Shown: positions 17,451-24,772 of the stretch, one piece after another
How the letters are laid out: each line of letters starts with the position of its first letter
How positions within the stretch are numbered: the first letter of the stretch is position 1
NCBI GenBank assembly: GCA_036677085.1
Contig: JAKFFI010000013.1
Coordinates: 1-31,626 of the forward strand
Length of the DNA: 31,626 nt
Direction of reading: 5' to 3'
DNA from: JAGPUQ01 sp036677085
Lineage (GTDB): Bacteria; Pseudomonadota; Gammaproteobacteria; Pseudomonadales; Porticoccaceae
Notes under the pieces: model-generated
Databases searched by the model: none
What the model saw: only the letters and a program-made list of their open reading frames with translations
What the model was told of the DNA's origin: nothing
Program-made: the position numbers and the translations under genes

Positions 17451-18800
17451 TCAACCTTGGCCCGCTGCATCAGCCACTGCGGCGGCGACCTCCTCGGCCA
17501 ACCGCTGCACCAGAGCGAGGTCCTCGCCTTCGACCATCACCCGGATCACAGGTTCGGTACCGGAGGGACGCAACAACACGCGGCCCGTGCCGGCAAGCCT
17601 GCGCTCCGCTGTGTTGACGGCGGCGAGCACCGCCGGTCCGGGGTGGAATGCAGCTCCACCGCCAATCGCGACATTGATCATGGTTTGCGGCAGCTTGGCC
17701 ACATCGACGCACAATTGATCGAGGGTCCGTCCGCTTTCGATGACCGCCCGCAACACCTGCAATGCCGCGACAACACCATCACCCGTGGTGGTGAGATCGC
17801 GACAGACAATGTGGCCCGAGCTTTCGCCGCCCAGGGTCCAGTCGCGTTCACGCAATGCCTCGATCACATAGCGGTCGCCGACGGCGGTGCGCAGAAACGG
17901 CACGCCGATCCGCGCCAGCGCAAGTTCGAGTCCGTAGTTGCTCATCAAGGTCCCGGCGACGCCAGTGCAGCCCTCGCCGTGGCGCTGCCGGTGCGCGGCA
18001 ATGACGTAGAGAAGCTGATCGCCGTCTACCAGGGCGCCGGTCCGATCCACGAATACGACGCGATCGCCGTCGCCATCGAAGGCAATGCCCAGATCCGCCT
18101 CCAGCGCCAGCACTGCCTGCTGCACAGCCGCCGGCGCGGTCGATCCGCAGTCGCGGTTGATATTGCAGCCGTCCGGTTCGACCGCCAGCGCATGCACTGT
18201 CGCGCCGAGCTCCCGGAATACATCCTGCGCGACGTGGTAAGTCGCCCCGTTGGCGCAATCCACCACCAGCGTCAGGCCCTTGAGACTGATATCGGGAGGC
18301 AGCGTCCCCTTGCAGAATTCGATGTAACGACCCGCCGCATCGCCGATCCGGCTGGCGCGCCCGAGCTGCTCGGACACCACCGTGGTAACCGGCTCGCCCA
18401 GATGGCGCTCAATCTCTATTTCCACCGCATCGGGCAGCTTGCAACCGTCGGCACCGAAGAATTTGATGCCGTTGTCATCGAAGGGATTGTGGGACGCGCT
18501 GATCACTATCCCGGCCGAGGCGCGAAAAGTCCGGGTCAAGTAGGCGATTGCCGGCGTCGGCATCGGCCCCAGCAAGCTCACATCGACACCAGCGGCGATA
18601 ATTCCCGCCTGGAGTGCGGACTCAAACAGATAACCGGAAACCCGGGTATCCTTGCCCACCAGAATCAAGCGCCGCCCCTCGCCGTACTGGCCGAACACCT
18701 TGCCGGCAGCCCAGCCCAGGCGGAGCACGAAATCGGCGGTGATGGGATACTGCCCCACGCGGCCGCGAATGCCGTCGGTGCCGAACAGCCGCTTCGTCAT
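17451..18800 (-). CDS. glmM: Phosphoglucosamine mutase
   Basis: 449 residues versus 445 in E. coli GlmM. It begins MTKRLFGTDGIRGRVGQYPI and has the active-site loop ISASHNPFDDNG with the phosphoserine at Ser103. The metal-binding DGDGDR motif, the sugar-binding GGESSGHIV segment and a C-terminal phosphate-binding RPSGTEPVIRVM follow. It converts glucosamine 6-phosphate to glucosamine 1-phosphate for UDP-GlcNAc, peptidoglycan and LPS synthesis. The ATG overlaps the folP stop in an ATGA arrangement, so the two are probably translationally coupled. Confidence 0.98.
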   Translation of the reverse strand: MTKRLFGTDGIRGRVGQYPITADFVLRLGWAAGKVFGQYGEGRRLILVGKDTRVSGYLFESALQAGIIAAGVDVSLLGPMPTPAIAYLTRTFRASAGIVISASHNPFDDNGIKFFGADGCKLPDAVEIEIERHLGEPVTTVVSEQLGRASRIGDAAGRYIEFCKGTLPPDISLKGLTLVVDCANGATYHVAQDVFRELGATVHALAVEPDGCNINRDCGSTAPAAVQQAVLALEADLGIAFDGDGDRVVFVDRTGALVDGDQLLYVIAAHRQRHGEGCTGVAGTLMSNYGLELALARIGVPFLRTAVGDRYVIEALRERDWTLGGESSGHIVCRDLTTTGDGVVAALQVLRAVIESGRTLDQLCVDVAKLPQTMINVAIGGGAAFHPGPAVLAAVNTAERRLAGTGRVLLRPSGTEPVIRVMVEGEDLALVQRLAEEVAAAVADAAGQG

Positions 18801-19693
18801 TGGATCGACTCAGCGGAAGGCTCGGGCGACCGCAAGCCTGGCTCGACCGCGGCCAGAACTTTCAGCGCATCTACTGTCGCGGCAACATCGTGGACCCGCA
18901 CCACGGCCGCGCCCAGACGCGCCGCAAGCAATGCGAGCGCCACACTGCCATGAATCCGGTCGGCCACCGGGTTGCCGGTGATCTCTCCCACCATGCGCTT
19001 GCGCGAAAGTCCCGCCAGAACCGGCACTCCAGGCGGCGCGATGCTCGACAACGCACGCAGCAGCGCCAGATTGTGCGCGAGGGTTTTGCCGAATCCGAAC
19101 CCGGGATCGACCAGGAGCGCTTCCGGCGATATCCCGGCCGCACCACAGGCGGCTACCCGGGCCGCGAGAAATTCGCGCACCTCGGCGACCACATCGTCAT
19201 AGTGGGGAGATGCCTGCATGGTCGCGGGCTCGCCCTGCATGTGCATCAGGCACACCGGCAATCGGGTCGCGGCCGCCGCCGCCATCGCACCCGGCCGCCG
19301 TAGCGCGCGGACGTCGTTGATCAGTGCCGCACCGGCGGTTGCGGCCTCGCGCATGACCGCAGGCGAGCTGGTATCCACAGAAATCAACACATCAAAGCGG
19401 GACGCCAGCGCGGTAATAACGGGAATCACCCGGGCAAGCTCGGCGGCGTCGGATACCGGCGCGGCACCGGGCCGGGTGGATTCGCCACCCACGTCCAGCA
19501 GGTCGGCACCTTCCGCGACCAGGGTCGCCGCCCGGGCGATCGCCCGATCAACACAGCTTCCGCTGCCGTGAACGCTTGCGTCATTGGCGAACAAACCGTC
19601 ACCGGAAAATGAATCCGGCGTCGCATTGAGAATGCCCATGACCAGCGGCACGGCTCGGCGACGCTCCAGCCAGCGTGGCTGAGGTGAAGTCAC
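18797..19693 (-). CDS. folP: Dihydropteroate synthase
   Basis: About 298 residues. Family motifs: MGILNATPDSFSGDG near the start, DLLDVGGESTRPGA, ISVDTSSPAVMREA, INDVRAL, DPGFGFGKTLAHN and the C-terminal GLSRKRMVGEITG and RVHDVAATVDAL. It condenses p-aminobenzoate with dihydropterin pyrophosphate, the sulfonamide target in folate synthesis. I favour the GTG at 19693 because GGAGGG (19703-19698) lies directly upstream. An in-frame ATG at 19705 would add four residues and place that site inside the gene. It lies 51 nt after ftsH and overlaps glmM by 4 nt, the standard ftsH-folP-glmM order. Confidence 0.96.
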   Translation of the reverse strand: MTSPQPRWLERRRAVPLVMGILNATPDSFSGDGLFANDASVHGSGSCVDRAIARAATLVAEGADLLDVGGESTRPGAAPVSDAAELARVIPVITALASRFDVLISVDTSSPAVMREAATAGAALINDVRALRRPGAMAAAAATRLPVCLMHMQGEPATMQASPHYDDVVAEVREFLAARVAACGAAGISPEALLVDPGFGFGKTLAHNLALLRALSSIAPPGVPVLAGLSRKRMVGEITGNPVADRIHGSVALALLAARLGAAVVRVHDVAATVDALKVLAAVEPGLRSPEPSAESIQ

Positions 19694-19744
19694 ACAACCC
19701 TCCATCACTGGCCGGACCGGCAGTTATCGGCCATCAGTTCCGGG

Positions 19745-21643
19745 TCAGCTACCTTCGACCGGACCACCGATGGGCGCCGACCCGGTCGCGCCGCGCGCGT
19801 CACCCTTGGGCCCCTGTCCAAGGTCCAGGTCGTGCCACTCCCTGGGCGGACGCACCTTGCGTCGCGCCATCAGATCGCTGACCTGGTCGGCATCCAGGGT
19901 TTCGTACTCCATGAGGGCGGCTTTCATCGCGTGCAGGATATCGAGGTTTTCTTCCAGCAAGCCTTTGGCGCGCGCGTAGCACTCGTCGATGATGCGCCGC
20001 ACTTCCTCATCGATCCGCTGGGAAGTGGCGCCGGAAAAGTTGCGCACCCCGGGGACCGGACCCATGGTTTCCTCCTCGCCATAGAGAATCGGGCCGAGTT
20101 CCTCGGTCAGACCCCATTTGGTGACCATGGCGCGCACCAGCTGGCTGGCGCGTTCGATGTCGTTCGAAGCCCCGGTGGTGACGCCCTCTTTGCCATGAAT
20201 CAACTCCTCGGCGATGCGCCCCCCGAACAGGCTGCACACCAGTCCGAGCAGCTTGCGGCGACTCATGCTGTACTGATCCTCTTCCGGCAGGAACTGGGTC
20301 AAGCCCAGTGCGCGGCCGCGCGGGATAATGGTGACCTTGTGGACCGGGTCATGCTCGGGCATGAGCCGGCCGATGATCGCATGGCCAGCCTCGTGGTAAG
20401 CGGTATTCGCCTTTTCTTGCTCGGACATCACCATGGAGCGCCGCTCGGACCCCATCATGATCTTGTCGCGGGCTTTCTCGAATTCTTCCATGGTCACCAG
20501 GCGCTTGTTGGAACGCGCCGCGAACAGGGCCGCCTCATTGACCAGGTTGGCGAGATCCGCGCCGGAAAACCCCGGCGTACCGCGTGCCACGATACTCAGG
20601 TTCAAACGCTCGTCGACCGGCACCTTGCGCACATGAACCTTGAGGATCTGCTCGCGGCCCCGGATATCGGGCAGTCCGACGAACACCTGGCGATCAAAGC
20701 GGCCCGGGCGGAGCAGCGCCTTGTCCAGCACATCGGAACGATTGGACGCGGCGATCACAATCACGCCCTCGTTGCCCTCGAAGCCGTCCATTTCGACCAG
20801 CAGCTGGTTGAGCGTCTGCTCGCGCTCGTCGTTGCCGCCCCCCCAGCCGCCGCCGCGGGTGCGACCGACCGCATCGATTTCGTCAATAAAGACGATGCAG
20901 GGCGCCTGTTTTTTGGCCTGATCGAACATGTCGCGCACCCGCGAGGCGCCGACACCGACGAACATTTCCACAAAATCGGAACCGGAGATCGAGAAAAACG
21001 GCACCCGCGCCTCGCCCGCAATCGCCCGCGCCAGCAGCGTCTTGCCCGTGCCGGGCGGTCCGGACATGAGGACACCCCGGGGAATCCGGCCCCCGAGCGT
21101 CTGGAACTTGCTGGGATCGCGCAGGAATTCGACCAGCTCGCGGACATCTTCCTTCGCTTCGTCGACACCGGCGACGTCGGCGAAAGTGGTCTTGATCTGG
21201 TCCTCGCTGAGCAGCCGCGCCTTGGATTTCCCAAACGCCATGGGTCCTGCGCGTCCACCACCCATACCACCCTGCATCTGGCGCATGAAGAACATGAAAA
21301 TGCCGACAATCAGCAGTATCGGAAAAGCAGCGAGAAACAGTTGCTGCCAGAAGCTGGCCTTGTCGGGCTCGCGCCCCTCGACATTCACATTGTGATTGAG
21401 CAGATCGCCCATCAGCCCGCTGTCGTAGACGTCAGGGCGAACGGTCCGAAAGCGAGCCCCACTTTGGCGTTCACCTTCGATCACCAGACCGTCGACAATC
21501 ACCGACCGCACCTGGCCCGCCTGCACGTCATCGACAAAATTGGTATAGGTGATGGTCTCGGGTGCCGCCCCGCCCTTGAAATTCTGAAAAATCGACAACA
21601 GGACGGCGGCAATGATCAGCCACAAAATCAGGTTCTTTGCCAT
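19745..21643 (-). CDS. ftsH: ATP-dependent zinc metalloprotease FtsH
   Basis: 632 residues from the ATG at 21643, giving MAKNLILWLIIAAVLLSIFQ as in E. coli; an open frame to 21700 adds 19 unrelated residues. Two membrane helices (about 4-20 and 102-121) flank a periplasmic domain. The AAA+ domain has Walker A GPPGTGKT at 195-202, Walker B FIDEID at 252-257 and a second region of homology ending in RPGRFDRQV. The zinc protease site HEAGH is at 417-421. It is the membrane-anchored quality-control protease that also adjusts LpxC and sigma32 in E. coli. It follows rlmE after 87 nt. Confidence 0.98.
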   Translation of the reverse strand: MAKNLILWLIIAAVLLSIFQNFKGGAAPETITYTNFVDDVQAGQVRSVIVDGLVIEGERQSGARFRTVRPDVYDSGLMGDLLNHNVNVEGREPDKASFWQQLFLAAFPILLIVGIFMFFMRQMQGGMGGGRAGPMAFGKSKARLLSEDQIKTTFADVAGVDEAKEDVRELVEFLRDPSKFQTLGGRIPRGVLMSGPPGTGKTLLARAIAGEARVPFFSISGSDFVEMFVGVGASRVRDMFDQAKKQAPCIVFIDEIDAVGRTRGGGWGGGNDEREQTLNQLLVEMDGFEGNEGVIVIAASNRSDVLDKALLRPGRFDRQVFVGLPDIRGREQILKVHVRKVPVDERLNLSIVARGTPGFSGADLANLVNEAALFAARSNKRLVTMEEFEKARDKIMMGSERRSMVMSEQEKANTAYHEAGHAIIGRLMPEHDPVHKVTIIPRGRALGLTQFLPEEDQYSMSRRKLLGLVCSLFGGRIAEELIHGKEGVTTGASNDIERASQLVRAMVTKWGLTEELGPILYGEEETMGPVPGVRNFSGATSQRIDEEVRRIIDECYARAKGLLEENLDILHAMKAALMEYETLDADQVSDLMARRKVRPPREWHDLDLGQGPKGDARGATGSAPIGGPVEGS

Positions 21644-21666
21644 CTCGCTCAACGGATTATCCTCGT

Positions 21667-21683
21667 GGTGGCCAAAAGCCACC
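21667..21683 (-). other. Stem-loop in the ftsH leader
   Basis: Minus-strand arms GGTGGC (21683-21678) and GCCACC (21672-21667) enclose a 5-nt U-rich loop, 24 nt upstream of the ftsH ATG. No terminator-type U-run follows. A role in translation control is possible but unproven. Confidence 0.35.
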
Positions 21684-21715
21684 TGGATGGGCGACAGCAT
21701 CTGCCATGGGAAACG

Positions 21716-21721
21716 ATTATA
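21716..21721 (-). promoter_or_regulatory. Perfect -10 element (TATAAT) upstream of ftsH
   Basis: TATAAT lies on the minus strand in the 87-nt rlmE-ftsH gap, about 72 nt before the ftsH ATG. No convincing -35 is seen at 16-18 nt, and no sigma32-type promoter was recognised. It may be a partial promoter or chance. Confidence 0.35.
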
Positions 21722-21730
21722 GCCACTATG

Positions 21731-22372
21731 CTACTCCGACTGCGCGCTCGCGCGGTGCCCGCTCGCCACCCAGTAGACTTCGCGGGATTCCTGGCGCGAC
21801 GCGTCCGGTTTGCGGACCAGAACCCGCGTGAACTGCCTGCGCGCCGCCGCCAGCAGCGCATCGGAGCCTTCGCCCTGAAACACCTTGGCCACGAACACCC
21901 CGCCGGGCCTCAATACGCGGGCGGCAAACTCGAGCGCCAACTCCACCAGATACATGGCCCTGGGTTGATCCACGCCCCGCATCCCACTCATGTTGGGGGC
22001 CATGTCGGAAATTACAACGTCTACCCGCGCATCGCCGAGCGCATCCATCAACACCGCCAGCGCTTCGGCTTCCGTGAAATCGCCCTGCAGAAACGTCACC
22101 CCCGGAATGTCCGCCATCGGCAGCAGATCGCAGGCAAACAGCCGACCGCCAGGCGCGATTTTCTCGGCCGCCACCTGCGACCAGCCGCCGGGAGCCGCCC
22201 CCAGATCCACCACGGTCTGCCCGGGACGAAACACGCGATACGCCCGATCCAGCTCCAGCAGTTTGTAGCTCGCACGGGAGCGATAGCCCTCGCGGCGCGA
22301 CGCCTGCACATAGGGGTCGCGCTCGTGCTGGCGCAGCCAGCGCCGGCTACTGCTGTTCTTCGATTTCGCCAT
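21731..22372 (-). CDS. rlmE: 23S rRNA (uridine(2552)-2'-O)-methyltransferase
   Basis: 213 residues (E. coli RlmE/FtsJ is 209). The SAM-binding motif VVDLGAAPGGWSQVAAEKI is at about 54-72. The Lys-Asp-Lys-Glu catalytic tetrad is Lys37, Asp123, Lys163 and Glu198, each one residue before its E. coli counterpart. The N-terminus is basic, as expected for RNA binding. It methylates U2552 in the A-loop during late 50S assembly. It is divergent from yhbY (43-nt gap) and upstream of ftsH, matching the conserved rlmE-ftsH order. Confidence 0.98.
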   Translation of the reverse strand: MAKSKNSSSRRWLRQHERDPYVQASRREGYRSRASYKLLELDRAYRVFRPGQTVVDLGAAPGGWSQVAAEKIAPGGRLFACDLLPMADIPGVTFLQGDFTEAEALAVLMDALGDARVDVVISDMAPNMSGMRGVDQPRAMYLVELALEFAARVLRPGGVFVAKVFQGEGSDALLAAARRQFTRVLVRKPDASRQESREVYWVASGHRASAQSE

Positions 22373-22415
22373 GATCGCGTCTGCTACAATCGCCGCCCCC
22401 TGCGGAGCCTATGAC

Positions 22416-22727
22416 ATGAGCCTGGACAGCGACGGCAAAAAACATCTGCGCCGCATCGGTCACGGGCTGACGCCAGCCGTGACCGTAGCCATCAAGGGGT
22501 TCACCGATCCTGTCCGGGCGGAAATCGAGCGCGCACTGACCGATCACGAGCTGATCAAGGTCCGGATATCCGTAGCGGAACGCGACCAGCGTCGCGAGTT
22601 GATCGAAGCCATCACGGCGGCCACCGGCGCGGAGCTGGTACAGGCGGTGGGTCGGGTGATCCTGCTGTTTCGCAAAACCGCACAACCCGACCCGCGCCTC
22701 TCCAACCTGCTGCGTCACGGCGGCTGA
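22416..22727 (+). CDS. yhbY: YhbY/CRS1-YhbY (CRM) domain ribosome-assembly RNA-binding protein
   Basis: 103 residues, typical of the single-domain YhbY family. It starts MSLDSDGKKHLRRIGHGLTP, continues with VAIKGFTDPVRAEIERALTDHELIKVRI and ends with GRVILLFRKTAQ, the CRM-domain pattern. The ATG at 22416 has a GGAG site nine nt upstream; an ATG at 22411 is out of frame and stops at once. In E. coli the protein associates with pre-50S particles. It is transcribed divergently from rlmE, as in E. coli. A TACAAT at 22385-22390 may be its -10, but no matching -35 is clear. Confidence 0.95.
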   Translation: MSLDSDGKKHLRRIGHGLTPAVTVAIKGFTDPVRAEIERALTDHELIKVRISVAERDQRRELIEAITAATGAELVQAVGRVILLFRKTAQPDPRLSNLLRHGG

Positions 22728-22728
22728 A

Positions 22729-22745
22729 CCCGGTCCCGGACCGGG
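22729..22745. other. GC-rich hairpin between convergent yhbY and crotonase genes
   Basis: The 17-nt palindrome CCCGGTCCCGGACCGGG starts 2 nt after the yhbY stop and lies before the crotonase stop at 22768. No T-run follows on either strand, so it is at best a weak terminator. Confidence 0.4.
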
Positions 22746-22767
22746 CATCGCAACGGCCGAAAAACCT

Positions 22768-23571
22768 TCAACCGGCCTTGGCCGAGGGGAACTTCGCCGG
22801 GCGTTTTTCTTTCACGGCGGCCACGCCTTCGGCGGCGTCGGGACTCAGGAAGCACTGCATCTCCATGCGCAGCGAGTTCTCGAAGATGGGCGCCGCCTGC
22901 TTGATCCAGCCGTTCAGCGTGGTCTTGGTGCCGCGGATCGCCTGTTGGGCGCCGGAAGCAAGCTGATCGGCCACCGCCAAGGCGCGCGGCAACACCTGAT
23001 CCTGGGGACAGCACAGACTCACCAGACCGATGCGCTCGGCTTCCTTGCCGTCGATGAACTCGGCGGTCATCAGGTAATACTTGGCTTTTGCCATGCCACA
23101 CAGGATGGGCCACACGATGGCGGCATGGTCGCCAGCGCCGACGCCAAGCTTGACGTGGCCATCGGTGATTTTCGCGGTCTCGGACATGATGCTGATATCC
23201 GCCATGATGGCTACCGCCAATCCGGCGCCCACGGCAACCCCGTTGATGGCCGAGATGATGGGTTTTTCCAGGTCCAGCATGCGGTAGACAATATCGGCCG
23301 CTTCTTTCTGGATACGCTGCACCGCATCGGCCTTGCCCACGACGCCCTCGATCCAGGTCAGGTCGCCACCGGCGGAAAACGCCTTGCCGGCGCCGGTGAT
23401 GACCACGACATTGGTCGCATCGTCGCGGGCAACCGTATCCCATACCTGGGTGAGCTCCCAGTGCAGGCGGCCGTTGGTCGCATTCATCACTTCGGGACGA
23501 TTGATGGTTATCAGCAGCACGCCCTTGGGCTTGTGCTCGAACAACAGGTGCTGGTAATCGGCATAGTTCAT
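22768..23571 (-). CDS. Enoyl-CoA hydratase/isomerase (crotonase) family protein, atypical active site
   Basis: 267 residues. The start is the ATG at 23571 with a GGGAG ribosome site; the frame extends to 23952 over the neighbouring gene. The crotonase fold is clear: ITINRPEVMNATN, the first oxyanion-hole segment FSAGGDL (65-71) and the second INGVAVGAGLAVAIMADI (109-126). The two glutamates that act in classical enoyl-CoA hydratase align with Ala119 and His139 here. The following GVGAGDHAAIVWP contains Asp148 and Trp154, reminiscent of other crotonase subfamilies with an aspartate at the active site. It should bind an acyl-CoA, but the reaction (hydratase, isomerase, hydrolase or other) cannot be told. 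It lies 50 nt after the CMD-family gene, probably in one transcript. Confidence 0.9.
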   Translation of the reverse strand: MNYADYQHLLFEHKPKGVLLITINRPEVMNATNGRLHWELTQVWDTVARDDATNVVVITGAGKAFSAGGDLTWIEGVVGKADAVQRIQKEAADIVYRMLDLEKPIISAINGVAVGAGLAVAIMADISIMSETAKITDGHVKLGVGAGDHAAIVWPILCGMAKAKYYLMTAEFIDGKEAERIGLVSLCCPQDQVLPRALAVADQLASGAQQAIRGTKTTLNGWIKQAAPIFENSLRMEMQCFLSPDAAEGVAAVKEKRPAKFPSAKAG

Positions 23572-23621
23572 GATGACTCCCGGGTAGCTTGTGAATGAAA
23601 AAGTAGTGGTGGCAGCCTCTG

Positions 23622-24185
23622 CTATTTGCAGAGCTGCGGATCCAGCGTCATGCCTTCGTCGAGCTGCACGCCGCAGGTATTGAGCGCCATGGACACCAAG
23701 TTGTACTGACCCACGGTGAACACGATATCCAGCAACTGCTCGGTGGAATAGAACTCGGCGAGACCCTTCCAGGTCGCATCGGTGATAAAGGCATCCGCAT
23801 GGAGCTCGTCGGTCGCACGCAGCAACAGGCTCTCCGCGCGCGTCCAGCCGGGCGCATCCGCACCTTGCTTGATGCGCTCGATCTCGGCCGCATCGAGATT
23901 GCATTCCAGCCCGATCAGCACATGCTGGCCCCACTCGTAGCCGGATTTGCACAGCCAGCCGATACGCAGAATCAGGATCTCGCGATCACGCAGGCTGAGG
24001 CTGGACTTGCCCATGATGTGATTGGCAAACACCAGCCAGCGCTTGGCGAGCTTGGGATGATTGGCCAGGGTTTTGAAAATATTGAGAACGCGGCCGTTGA
24101 CGCGCAGGTCACCGATCACCGAACGCTGTTCCTCGGTCCAGTTTTCCGGTTGCACCGGCGCTACGCGGGGAGTTTTCATTCGCAT
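23622..24185 (-). CDS. Carboxymuconolactone decarboxylase/AhpD-like family protein
   Basis: 187 residues from the ATG at 24185, with a GAGAGG ribosome site 8 nt upstream. The CMD-fold core is RDREILILRIGWLCKSGYEWGQHVLIG (66-92): Glu84 and His88 match the family's E-x3-H pattern. AhpD-type peroxidases use a CxxC pair, but here Cys79 is followed by Gly82, so the second cysteine is missing and peroxiredoxin-like disulfide chemistry is unlikely. The second half (ESLLLRATDELH, then LLDIVFTVGQYNLVSM) fits the same superfamily. It is the first gene of a two-gene unit with the crotonase-like gene. Substrate unknown; such pairs often occur among aromatic, terpenoid or steroid breakdown genes, which is only suggestive. 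It sits between greA and yhbY, where this order usually has nothing. Confidence 0.88.
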   Translation of the reverse strand: MRMKTPRVAPVQPENWTEEQRSVIGDLRVNGRVLNIFKTLANHPKLAKRWLVFANHIMGKSSLSLRDREILILRIGWLCKSGYEWGQHVLIGLECNLDAAEIERIKQGADAPGWTRAESLLLRATDELHADAFITDATWKGLAEFYSTEQLLDIVFTVGQYNLVSMALNTCGVQLDEGMTLDPQLCK

Positions 24186-24295
24186 GTCGGATTCCTCTCA
24201 GAACAATGAATTTTCCGGTGAAGCGGCTCACGCAATGCACTGATACATCAATAGCCATGGGGGTGGGTACTGCCTCGCCCCGAATGCCACCCTGC

Positions 24296-24772
24296 TCAGA
24301 TGTACGCCACCTGGTCGATCTCGTAGCTCACTGTACCCGAGGGGGTCTGCACCGCAACCTCGTCGCCCACCCGCTTGCCGATCAGGGCGCGCGCGATCGG
24401 CGACTGGTAGGAAATCCGGCCCGCCTTCACATCGGCCTCGTCGTCGCCGACGATGCGGTAGACCCGGGTTTCGTCGCTGCCCAGGTTGATCACCGTGACG
24501 GTGGCGCCAAAAATCACTTTATCGTCCGGCGGCAGGCGGGTGATGTCGATGATCTGGGCGCGACTGAGCTTGCTTTCGATTTCCTGAATCCGCCCTTCGG
24601 CGAAACTCTGCTGCTCCCGCGCGGCATGGTACTCGGCGTTCTCTTTGAGGTCGCCGTGGGCGCGCGCCTCCGCGATCGCGCGCACGATGCGCGGCCGCTC
24701 GACCCGTTTCAGATGCTCCAGCTCGGCGCGCAACTTCTCGGCGCCGGCTTCGGTCATCGGCACCCGGCTCAC
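24296..24772 (-). CDS. greA: Transcription elongation factor GreA
   Basis: 158 residues, identical in length to E. coli GreA. The GTG at 24772 gives VSRVPMTEAGAEKLRAELEHL; an open frame to 24844 adds 24 unrelated residues. The N-terminal coiled coil carries the tip acidic pair in HGDLKENAEYHAAREQQSF. The C-terminal FKBP-like domain includes VIFGATVTVINL, YRIVGDDEAD and SPIARALIGKRVGDEV. It stimulates transcript cleavage by backtracked RNA polymerase. The GTG overlaps the carB TGA by 4 nt, so greA is translationally coupled to carB, the Pseudomonas-type carA-carB-greA arrangement. A 110-nt gap to the CMD gene shows no clear terminator. Confidence 0.97.
   Translation of the reverse strand: MSRVPMTEAGAEKLRAELEHLKRVERPRIVRAIAEARAHGDLKENAEYHAAREQQSFAEGRIQEIESKLSRAQIIDITRLPPDDKVIFGATVTVINLGSDETRVYRIVGDDEADVKAGRISYQSPIARALIGKRVGDEVAVQTPSGTVSYEIDQVAYI

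Noticed and set aside
19832..22414. An 860-codon plus-strand open frame covering ftsH and rlmE
   Set aside because: It is antisense to two clearly conserved genes and crosses their spacer by chance. Composition is typical of a shadow frame.
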